Assembly: GCA_958298945.1 (NCBI GenBank)
Contig: OY282606.1
Location: forward strand, 88,729,696-88,793,695
DNA length: 64,000 nt
Source: Atherix ibis
Taxonomy: Eukaryota > Arthropoda > Insecta > Diptera > Athericidae
Direction of reading: 5' to 3'
In this document: positions 24,887 to 32,049 of the stretch, in pieces
Layout of the letters: every line of letters starts with the position of its first letter
How positions within the stretch are numbered: the first letter of the stretch is position 1
Program-made: the position numbers and the translations under genes
Notes under the pieces: model-generated
Seen by the model: only the letters and a program-made list of their open reading frames with translations
The model's database searches: none
Told to the model about the DNA's origin: nothing

Positions 24887-25979
24887 TAAATGTGTATTTA
24901 GCTTTTTTTTAAGCTATAAATATATCCCGGCATTTTTTGAGTTTTTAATTTTTTAGGTTTTCTCTTTATATATAATGTTTTCATTCTCTATACTATATAT
25001 TTGTATTTTTGGTAATTTTTATCAATATATTAAAAAATGTTCATCTATGTATATTCGGATCAAATATATGTACACATACATATGTATATATTTATAAATA
25101 AATATGCGCATATACGACGAGTATATTGTATATGATTTTAGAAAAATTATTTATTTTATATTACGTAATATTTATAAGCAGTGTAAATTTTTTCATTAAT
25201 TTTGAATTTGATTTTATTTATTTTCTAATCATCTCTAATTTATATATATATATATATAGTGTCTACTTTTAGATTTAATGAAATTTTCTTCTGTTTTTTT
25301 TCTTTTTTTTAAACAATTTTTTGAATGTTTTTGCATATGTATAAAATGATTGTGTTATGTATAAATAATAATAATTATAATTAAATGATTAGAAGAGAGA
25401 ATAATTGTATATATGTATGTGTAGGGTGTATATTTGGAAAAAATTACTTACTCTGCCAAGTGTGCACCTGAGTCCATTGATAGACAACCAGCGCCACCAC
25501 CGAATCCGTATCCTTTGGGTCCATATTTGCGTCCATGGCAATTCTTACAGAATAATTCCTTTTCATGTTCTGTGCAATTTGTTGAATCTAAGGCTTTGTT
25601 GCACATTCCTGGAGATTAGGAAAATATTTTTTTTTTATTTTTTTTTTTTTGTAAATTTCAAATTATTAATTAATTTTTTATGCATTTTTTTTTTTTTGTG
25701 TTGGTATCAAAATCCAGAAAGGATGGAGAGCCAAATATAAATAAATAATTAAAAAAAAATTTTTTTTTAAATATTTTTGATTGCAAACATAAATTATATA
25801 CTGTAGGAGGGGGGAAAGGGGGTATTTGCAAAAAAAAAAAAAAAAAAAACTGCGTTATGCTTACCGCATTTGAAACAGGTCTTATGGTATTTGTATCCTC
25901 CAGCTACACGTTCCTCAGCAGCATAAACTGATTTTCCACATTTTGGGCATTTTGGTGTTTCGACTGGTGTGAACGGCAT
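5037..25979 (-). CDS. Mlp84B: Muscle LIM protein (five LIM domains), Mlp84B/Mlp60A type, complete coding set
   Basis: Sarcomere (Z-disc) and nuclear scaffold of the CRP/MLP family; each unit is a LIM double zinc finger followed by a glycine-rich GPKGYGxG tail (family knowledge). The coding exons, in minus order, are 25979-25865, 25608-25452, 18278-18152, 15508-15412, 14485-14398, 6069-5773, 5706-5386 and 5307-5037. All have GT..AG borders and matching phases, giving 490 residues. I recall fly Mlp84B as about 495. LIM domains start near residues 11, 115, 217, 319 and 416 (each CPxCG). The last four exons resemble Mlp84B, while the first two match Mlp60A more closely, so paralogue naming is uncertain. 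Two extra exons (17932-18027, 14036-14132) duplicate parts of LIM2. Introns carry large transposon nests. Confidence 0.93.
5386..5706 (-). CDS. Mlp84B: Mlp coding exon 7: LIM4
   Basis: 321 bp coding [20 protein letters not shown], then LIM4 from [20 protein letters not shown] to [20 protein letters not shown] and [12 protein letters not shown]. The donor TT|GTAAGT is phase 2. Confidence 0.92.
5773..6069 (-). CDS. Mlp84B: Mlp coding exon 6: LIM3
   Basis: 297 bp. It codes [18 protein letters not shown], then the full LIM3 from [20 protein letters not shown] to [20 protein letters not shown], ending FLQTDGL before a phase 2 donor AC|GTAAAT. The sequence is very close to fly Mlp84B LIM3. Confidence 0.92.
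6777..7752 (-). pseudogene. Mariner transposase pseudogene (family 1, copy 2)
   Basis: Starts [19 protein letters not shown] at 7752, then an early frameshift. A long open stretch (7664-7197) keeps [20 protein letters not shown], the helix-turn-helix, [20 protein letters not shown] and a damaged VYNNV region. The C-terminal part keeps [25 protein letters not shown] has become ADEKW and further stops are present, so it is inactive. Confidence 0.85.
8144..8225. repeat. Minisatellite, about 18-bp unit
   Basis: Four to five copies of TTTTTTACCATTGAAGTA, with one A-to-T change in the third, inside the 4.1-kb element. Confidence 0.8.
9613..9690 (+). pseudogene. Second, degraded copy of the THAP-type exon
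   Basis: In unit A, the sequence around AGGAAGCCGGGAATTTCTTT matches the exon at 11082-11149. It has lost the ATG and gained a stop, but keeps the PGISFF codons and the CG|GTAAGT donor. The donor lies in a palindrome (9668-9719). Confidence 0.55.
9668..9719. repeat. Perfect 22-bp palindrome arms, 8-bp loop
   Basis: The left arm 9668-9689 (CCGGGAATTTCTTTC...) is mirrored exactly at 9698-9719. The sister unit B has only the left arm. Confidence 0.9.
9760..9815. repeat. Perfect 25-bp palindrome arms, 6-bp loop
   Basis: The left arm TTTACATTTATTTTACATTA (start of the 25 bp) at 9760-9784 is mirrored at 9791-9815 around ACCGAC. It is absent from unit B. Confidence 0.9.
10506..10568. repeat. Imperfect palindrome at the end of unit A
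   Basis: GGCCTATC..CTTTAATCTAAG is mirrored by CTTAGATTAAAG..GATAGGCC around CGAAAAAC. Unit B has only the left arm, near 11846-11873. Confidence 0.8.
10628..11873. repeat. Internal tandem unit B of the 4.1-kb element
   Basis: Direct-repeat partner of 9157-10533, in better condition: it keeps a readable THAP-type exon pair (11082-11149, 11468-11540) and lacks the palindromes of unit A. The two units are joined by about 95 bp that start with an inverted copy of the unit A tail. Confidence 0.8.
11082..11540 (+). pseudogene. Truncated THAP-type zinc-finger gene fragment in the 4.1-kb element
   Basis: Two exons, 11082-11149 (ATG, donor CG|GTAAGT) and 11468-11540 (acceptor TTTACAG), join in frame. 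The product has 46 residues: [39 protein letters not shown] and a short end before TAA. The C-x4-C pair, GISFFRFP and W match the start of a THAP C2CH finger. The second Cys/His pair and the AVPTIF-type end are missing, so the domain is incomplete. The ATG follows a possible AG acceptor (TATTTCAG), so it may itself be an internal exon. THAP fingers bind DNA in P-type transposases and host regulators (family knowledge). Confidence 0.5.
12068..14035. other. Rest of the large Mlp intron
   Basis: AT-rich, with no gene seen. It holds the 36-bp-arm palindrome at 12241-12324. The frame at 12870-13070 is unsupported. Confidence 0.5.
12241..12324. repeat. Perfect palindrome with 36-bp arms and 12-bp loop
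   Basis: The left arm 12241-12276 begins AATTCAGTAAATTGTTATGG and is mirrored base for base at 12289-12324. No terminal target duplication or transposon signature is visible. Confidence 0.92.
14036..14132 (-). CDS. Mlp84B: Alternative Mlp tail exon (second version of the LIM2 glycine-rich tail)
   Basis: 97 bp with acceptor ATATATAG and donor CAAAG|GTAGAA. It codes [20 protein letters not shown] then [11 protein letters not shown]. It starts with the same split codon phase as 14398-14485 and ends in phase 2 like it, so the two can replace each other; using this one gives 493 residues. The glycine/tyrosine repeat is largely replaced by a hydrophobic stretch. It is open throughout, so probably a used mutually exclusive exon; transcript proof is lacking. 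Confidence 0.75.
14398..14485 (-). CDS. Mlp84B: Mlp coding exon 5: glycine-rich tail of LIM2, fly-like version
   Basis: 88 bp, coding [20 protein letters not shown] then QSDVDYQD, with a GATGG|GTAAGT donor in phase 2. It matches the fly sequence [20 protein letters not shown]. It is in phase with exon 4 before and exon 6 after. Confidence 0.88.
14486..15411. other. Mlp intron between the tail exons and exon 4
   Basis: AT-rich with homopolymer runs. Nothing else is recognised on either strand. Confidence 0.4.
15412..15508 (-). CDS. Mlp84B: Mlp coding exon 4: second part of LIM2
   Basis: 97 bp, coding [19 protein letters not shown] then [13 protein letters not shown], close to the LIM2 segment of fly Mlp84B (CCEAPDKNIYCK). 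The phases fit exon 3 and both tail exons. The donor AAAG|GTCGGC departs from the insect consensus after GT. The in-frame ATG at the exon edge is not a start. Confidence 0.88.
15588..15918. mobile_element. Fragment of MITE-like family A (left part)
   Basis: Starts after TA with CGAGGTATGGTATAAAAATA and an ATGAGAC block, like the starts at 50295 and 50737. It is cut at 15918 by a mariner end; sequence at 17398-17510 (CCCCAAAAACTGTAAAAACA, TACTGTCGATAA) resembles the right half of family A near 52430-52490. The mariner therefore probably inserted into this copy. Confidence 0.55.
15946..16190. repeat. AT-rich dispersed repeat, copy 2
   Basis: Near-identical to 1028-1270. Preceded at 15919 by a mariner-type end (TTGGGTTGTCCGAAAAGTG) and followed at 16196 by another mariner end in the same orientation. 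Confidence 0.75.
16196..17397 (+). mobile_element. Decayed mariner element, family 1, copy 3, internally rearranged
   Basis: Left end TTGGGTTGTCCGAAAAGTAA at 16196, right end CTTTCCGGACAACCCA at 17397. The 5' untranslated part and the start of the transposase occur twice (16230-16480 and 16700-16930), so two broken copies are joined in tandem. Confidence 0.8.
16825..17313 (+). pseudogene. Mariner transposase pseudogene (family 1, copy 3), internally deleted
   Basis: The start MESQNSI.. at 16825 is followed by a jump from the FAKIRSG region straight into [20 protein letters not shown], so the central half, with the first catalytic aspartate, is lost. The C-terminal region is good: [15 protein letters not shown] and [20 protein letters not shown], ending at TAA 17311-17313. 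A second broken start lies at 16381. Confidence 0.82.
17932..18027 (-). pseudogene. Duplicate Mlp LIM2 exon with a 1-nt deletion
   Basis: Flanked by an AG acceptor and a GT donor. It reads GYHRRCFKC, then after a one-base gap [20 protein letters not shown], an alternative to the exon at 15412-15508. It is 96 bp rather than 97; as written the frame meets TAA directly after CFKC. It is either a dead duplicate, a real alternative exon with a sequencing indel in an AT run, or a nonsense exon. The DGPDKDIYC part resembles LIM3/LIM4 more than LIM2. Confidence 0.65.
18152..18278 (-). CDS. Mlp84B: Mlp coding exon 3: linker and first finger of LIM2
   Basis: 127 bp, in phase after exon 2, coding [19 protein letters not shown] then [22 protein letters not shown]. 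It ends at a codon boundary (AGA|GTAAGT). The segment [11 protein letters not shown] also occurs in fly Mlp84B. Confidence 0.9.
21284..21322. repeat. (TA)n microsatellite
   Basis: Long TA/AT run with a few interruptions. The reading frame over it is low-complexity noise. Confidence 0.9.
24855..24890. repeat. (GTAT)n microsatellite
   Basis: Seven or more copies of GTAT in tandem. Confidence 0.88.
25448..25979 (-). CDS. Mlp60A: Predicted one-LIM short isoform of the muscle LIM protein
   Basis: Exons 25979-25865 and 25608-25452 read on through the donor site into a TAA at 25450-25448. The product is 91 residues: one LIM domain (C11, C14, H32, C35, C38, C41, C59, C62) and the tail [14 protein letters not shown]. 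Fly Mlp60A has a one-LIM product of nearly this length (92 residues as I recall). This form would need intron retention or polyadenylation inside the 7-kb second intron. That is inference; no transcript evidence is available here. Confidence 0.5.
25452..25608 (-). CDS. Mlp84B: Mlp coding exon 2: second finger of LIM1 and glycine-rich tail
   Basis: Acceptor CTCCAG, then [20 protein letters not shown] and the tail [16 protein letters not shown]. The donor GA|GTAAGT is phase 2, so unspliced reading gives GAG TAA. Confidence 0.9.
25865..25979 (-). CDS. Mlp84B: Mlp coding exon 1: start codon and first zinc finger of LIM1
   Basis: Begins [19 protein letters not shown] and ends inside a glycine codon at a CG|GTAAGC donor. 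It holds C11, C14, H32, C35 and C38. The ATG follows an AG acceptor by 31 bp (exon start at 26010), so the start codon lies just inside a 5' UTR exon border, which supports this start. Confidence 0.9.
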
Positions 25980-26010
25980 TTTGGCAAATGGTTTATTTTT
26001 TCTTTTCGTC
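25980..26010 (-). other. Mlp 5' UTR segment before the start codon
   Basis: On the minus strand TATTATTAG is followed by 31 bp and then the ATG. The AG is a plausible splice acceptor, so this would be the 3' part of the 5' UTR, with a non-coding first exon further upstream. Confidence 0.45.
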
Positions 26011-29000
26011 TAATAATACCAAAATAAGGATGATAAAAAAAATTTTATTTTTTTTTTAATAATAAATAGTTATAAATAAAAATTAAATATATATATTTTT
26101 TATCAAATAAATTTTGCTCCAATTAATCTTTTTTAAAGAAAACATATTTTATTTCTATTTGAAATTAGAGAAAATAATTTTGTTGTCTTTTTATTTTATA
26201 TTTTATTTTTTATAGATAAATTTTTTGTGGAATCAAATAAATTGTGAATGTGAATAATTTTTAATTGGAATTGTACTTTTCTAAAATTTGTATACTCCTA
26301 TAGATGTGTGTATGTATGTATGCATGAGTATATAAAATTTTATTCGAATATAGATAGTATTAATACGTTTTCTTAAAAGAAGATGTGTATGAAGGTGTGA
26401 AACGCCTATTATCTATTTATAGATTTTAAGATTTCTATCTTACAATTAGGAGTGAATTATATTTGTATAGAATATATTTAATACATATGTGTATGTGTAT
26501 AAGAAAATGTATAAATATCAAAATGAAAAACTTATCGACAATACTTTCACACTTTTTTTTGCTACAATTTTACTATATTACACATGTGTGTATATATATT
26601 GTATATAAAAAATAAATATACTTTTAGATAATTGTATTATTTTTTTTTTATGTATTGAGGAGGGGGATAATTTGTAGAAAATTTTAACGTTAAAAATGTG
26701 TAATGAAGACATTCCAAATTAGGTAATTTTCATCTTGTTCGAATTATTTTTTTTTACTCCATTGTAAAAAGATTTTTCTTTTTGTAAAATTAAAAACTTT
26801 TCTTTAAAATGTTGTTGTTGTTTTTTTTCTTTTTGAAAATTTTATTATATTTTATTTAGAGTAGATCAATTTTATCTCCTTATATATATTTAATAATATC
26901 CTTTTTGTTTCGTTTTTTTTTTTACTATTTATTTTACTTTATACACCTTCACATCATTCACTTTTATATATTTTTTTCTGTGGTTTTTAGGTAATTGTTC
27001 ACATGGAAATAATTTTCTTTTTTATAATACTTATATTTATTTAAAAAAATAAGAACGAATTGAATTATTATAATTTGATAGAAAATGTTTATCAAACAAA
27101 ACCATTATGAAATGATCAATTTCAAAATAGTTCCGCCTTTTAGTTTATAAAACAATTTTTATAATATTTTTTTAAGTCGATTTTTATATGTTAAATAATT
27201 TAAAAAAACTGTTTTTTTTTTATTTTACAATATATGAAAAATTTTTCTTTTTTAAAAACTAATTTTTTTACAAATTTTATTTTTGTTTCTTCGTATTTTT
27301 TTCAAATATTTTATATATATGAGTTTTTATTATTGAAATTTTTTTTTTATTAAATTAAATTTAATATGAAAAAAAATATTTTTATGTTTAGTACCTGATC
27401 AAAATAAAGGAAACAAAAATTGTACTAAACTGTTCAATTATTTTTTCGGAATTAAACTGATAGAAGAGACTAGTTCTTGTCTGTAACTACCGCCGTTTTC
27501 GAATGAATCAGAGGGTGGCCGTTCGCTGGTAGTCTATGTACTGGGGTGCACACGGCACAACACAAAGTAAGATTTCGGAAGGCAATTTTCGTATGCAAAA
27601 GAGAGACTATCGGATGCAAGGGATCAGAATTTTGTGTATGTAAAATTTATTATATACAATAATATAATGTGTATTTATAATTGTATAAATATGTGCATAA
27701 TAAACAGCTCTATGTATTATTGTATATATGATCTAAAAACAAATTAAGCAAAAATTATGTTTATTCAAAAGTAAAGCTAGAAAAATTAATTTAATTAAAA
27801 ACAAAACAAAAAAAAATAATAAAAAGCTACCAAGAAAATGATATTAATCAAAAATAAATAAATAAAAATCTAAATAGAACCAATATTAATATGGTAATTG
27901 TATTGAAACTAATTTAATATTGATGAACTAGAAGTGAAAAATGTAAGGGATGAAGTGGTTGAAAAGAAAAATTCACTTAATTTTTATGTATTTTGTTAAT
28001 AACTTTCACTTGAGTTATCGCAAATTTGAGTGATTCGTTGAAATGACTAAGTATACACTATACACATACCAAAATACATCCATACTTATTCTCTAGTATG
28101 TATTGTATATTAGAGAATAAGAGAAGCCCCTTTTTGAAACTAATTGCGGTTCTAAAAAAAGCTTTTCTTTCTTTTATTTATTTGTAATAATTTACATTAG
28201 CCAAATACAAAATACGATATAAATCATAATAAAATTCATATTAATTAGTTGATTAAATAGCAAGTGTAATAAAAAAATAATGGGTAAAAAAAAAACAAAA
28301 AAAAAAAAAAACTTTAGTATAACACCTTACTATAATTTTATTTATAACATTTTCAATATTCGGTCAAGATATAAATAGATTTTTTTTCAATTGTAAATAC
28401 AAAATATTTACTGAAAAACATGTTCAACTAGTACACGTTTTTCATTTTAACTTATTTCAATTATATAATAACTAATTAACGAGCTAAAAGTTTATTAAAT
28501 ATAATTTCTTTTTTCTTTTTATAATATATAAAATCTTTGGAGAATATTTAAAAATGTATTTTTTTTTTTTTTTGCTAACTTTAGAAGAGTTTTCTTTTGT
28601 ATCTTTAACATGATATTATTTAAAAGAAAACCTAATTCAGAAAAAGATATTGTTTTTTTTTTTATATAATTTATGATTGTAAATATTTTTAGCATTTTAT
28701 TCGAAAGGATACTCAATAATAATAACAACATCTAGAAAAGCAAAGAAGAATAAAAAATGCTGTTGTAGATTTTTTTTTGTTTATAAATTTTTTCCCCAAT
28801 TTTACAAATAAGGTAAAATGTGGTGAGTGAAATGGAAGGTATGCGTCTTTATCTTCTTCTTTTTTCTTAAAAATTAAATTATTATCTACATACACATATA
28901 TACCTTCAAACAAACAAAAAATGTTAAATTTGAAATTATTCTTAAGATAAATTTTATTTATTTCATAAAACTTTCCATTTTTATAATAGTAAAAATTAAA

Positions 29001-30400
29001 GATAATTTTAGAATTCTATACATAAATTGAAAATTGTATGAATTGAAATTCTTACATTCAATATAATCAGGTGGTAAAAAAATATATATTAAAAATTTTT
29101 AAATAATATTATAATATAATATATTAAAATACCAATAGAAGAAAAAATATATATTTGCATATACTCGGCGGTGAATGTATAAGGATATATGTATATTTTT
29201 TTTTGCCAATGAATCATAAAACCTGACCGCCTACACTTCGAATATTTTCAAAAAAAAAAAAAAAACTATAATGAAAAAATTCAAATTTTAGCAATATTGA
29301 AAGAGTATATCATTTTCGTATATGTAGGAATTTTCAAATTTTCAATCTAAAAATATACAAAATGAAGAGTGAAAAGTACACGTTGTACGATTTGACTTCG
29401 TTTTTCTTATACACAGACTATGAACATGAATAAATTTCATATTTGCACATATAAATCTGTAAAAGTATCTATGTATCTATTCCTCATTTCATGTTGGTAT
29501 AACTGATATATCCACTACTATTTTCTCTTTACTTACAACCTCATATTTATTTTGGACGATTGGAAAAAAATTCAACATCGAAGCACCTAATTCCACAATG
29601 CTAATCGAAAAATTCAGATTTCTATCACATTTATAGTAAATTTTTTATTGCCATAAGATTACTTAATACAATCAGTAGAAATATGTAATAAACTATGCTT
29701 AAAAGAAGAAAAATAATTACTTTATATTAAAAATATATGCCATTATTCTCTTTTGGAATTTAAAAGAAAAAACAATTGATAAATATTTTGTAAAAAAATT
29801 ATATTTTAAATTAGCAAATAGGGGCAGGTTTTGGAATAATTGAATTTTTAACAAACTTCAAAAATTAAAATTAATTAAAAAACTTTTCATTAAAATTCTA
29901 CTATTACAATAATTACAAGAAACGTTTAATTTTTGCACATAAAATATTCACTATTAATTAGTAATCCAAAAAAACATGTGGAATTAAATTTTATAGTAAA
30001 TAAATATTTGAAGATTATTTCAAATAATTGAAATAATTATACAAAATTAACTTAGGTTTTCTTTGGCGAAATATTTTACAGAAAATTGCCAAAAAAATTG
30101 TAATATATATTTTATGAAAAATAATTAAAATGGTTTTGTCAATCTTTTTTTTTTAAATTCATAGACCATGTTAAAATAATTAATCTTATATACTGTAAAT
30201 AAAAAAAATATAATTTTAATCATATAGTTTCTTAATTAGATTAGAAGTCAATATCCTTTTTTATACTTTTTTATAAATTTATGTTTCTGTGAATAATAGC
30301 AATTATACTATAACAATTAATAGATTTTTTTTAAATTATATTAACAAAGATTTTGTATATTTCTTATATTTTCTAGGATTTAAACATCCTAGAAATAGGT
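26011..30400. other. Upstream region of Mlp
   Basis: AT-rich, with no coding gene seen. A GC-richer island at 27470-27625 stands out (see the promoter candidate). A short palindrome CTTATTCTCTA/TAGAGAATAAG lies near 28087-28122, and another (TTTCTAGGAT/ATCCTAGAAA) at about 30370-30395 just before the decamer array. Confidence 0.4.
27395..27625 (-). promoter_or_regulatory. Candidate promoter and non-coding first exon of Mlp
   Basis: A GC-rich island (27470-27625) in otherwise extreme AT sequence. Just downstream on the minus strand, TCAGTT at 27460-27455 fits an insect initiator, and TGATCAG|GTACTA at 27395 fits a splice donor. That would give a short 5' UTR exon splicing to the acceptor at 26010. 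No TATA box is seen. Position and orientation fit Mlp, but this is inference. Confidence 0.3.
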
Positions 30401-31838
30401 ATACTTTTCTATAATTTTCTATAATTTTCTTTAATTTTCTATAATTTTCTATAATTTTCTATAATTTTCTTTAATTTTCTATAATTTTCTATAATTTTCT
30501 ATAGTTTTCTATAGTTTTCTATAATTTTCTAAAATTTTCTATAATTTTCAATAATTTTCTATAATTTTCTATAATTTTCTATAATTTTCTATAATTTTCT
30601 ATAATGTTCTATAATTTTCTATAATTTTCTATAATTTTCTATAATTTTCTATAATTTTCTATAATTTTCTATAATTTTCTATAATTTTCTATAATTTTCT
30701 ATAATTTTCTATAATTTTCCATAATTTTCTTTAATTTTCTATAATTTTCTATAATTTTCTATAATTTTCTATAATTTTCAATAATTTTCTATAATTTTCT
30801 ATAATTTTCTATAATTTTCTATAATTTTCTATAATTTTCTATAATTTTCTATAATTTTCTATAATTTTCTATAATTTTCTATAATTTTCTATAATTTTCT
30901 ATAATTTTCTATAATTTTCTATAATTTTCTATAATTTTCTATAATTTTCTATAATTTTCTATAATTTTCTATAATTTTCTATAATTTTCTATAATTTTCT
31001 ATAATTTTCTATAATTTTCTATAATTTTCTATAATTTTCTATAATTTTCTATAATTTTCTATAATTTTCTATAATTTTCTATAATTTTCTATAATTTTCT
31101 ATAATTTTCTATAATTTTCTATAATTTTCTATAATTTTCTATAATTTTCTATAATTTTCTATAATTTTCTATAATTTTCTATAATTTTCTATAATTTTCT
31201 ATAATTTTCTATAATTTTCTATAATTTTCTATAATTTTCTATAATTTTCTATAATTTTCTATAATTTTCTATAATTTTCTATAATTTTCTATAATTTTCT
31301 ATAATTTTCTATAATTTTCTATAATTTTCTATAATTTTCTATAATTTTCTATAATTTTCTATAATTTTCTATAATTTTCTATAATTTTCTATAATTTTCT
31401 ATAATTTTCTATAATTTTCTATAATTTTCTATAATTTTCTATAATTTTCTATAATTTTCTATAATTTTCTATAATTTTCTATAATTTTCTATAATTTTCT
31501 ATAGTTTTCTATAATTTTCTATAATTTTCTATAATTTTCTATAATTTTCTATAATTTTCTATAATTTTCTATAATTTTCTATAATTTTCTATAATTTTCT
31601 ATAATTTTCTATAATTTTCTATAATTTTCTATAATTTTCTATAATTTTCTATAATTTTCTATAATTTTCTATAATTATCTATAATTTTCTATAATTTTCT
31701 ATAATTTTCTTTAATTTTCTATAATTTTCTATAATTTTCTATAATTTTCTATAATTTTTTATAATTTTCTATACATTTCTATAATTTTCTATAATTTTTT
31801 ATAATTTTCTATACATTTCTATAATTTTCTATTATTTT
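30401..31838. repeat. Decamer satellite (ATAATTTTCT), about 144 units
   Basis: A 10-bp unit repeated without a single insertion or deletion over 1438 bp. A core of about 72 identical units (30781-31500) is flanked by units with single substitutions (TTAATTTTCT, ATAGTTTTCT, ATACATTTCT). Near the right edge a 40-bp higher-order pattern recurs (31751-31780, 31791-31820). No reading frame of note. Confidence 0.97.
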
Positions 31839-32049
31839 GTTAGTATTAATTTAAATAATATTATTAACAATTCAACAAATCCACACAAATCATTTTAGGA
31901 AATTTTAATATTTTTGTAGATTCTTTTTCTAAATGTTTAAATACCATACAATTTTTTTTCAATTTGCCAATTTTTAAATAAATATAAAAGAACATTTAAG
32001 ATAAATAAATATTATCCACTGAAAATTTAAGATAAATAAATATTATCCA

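Larger units (their letters stand above)
18279..25451. other. Second Mlp intron, 7.2 kb
   Basis: Extremely AT-rich with many poly-A and poly-T runs. It holds microsatellites (21284-21322, 22590-22645, 24855-24890) and no gene that I can support. A short GC-richer patch at 22678-22770 begins GGACATAAAGTATATTGGAG, similar to 15785-15800 inside family A. Another patch at 21200-21260 is unexplained. Confidence 0.5.
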
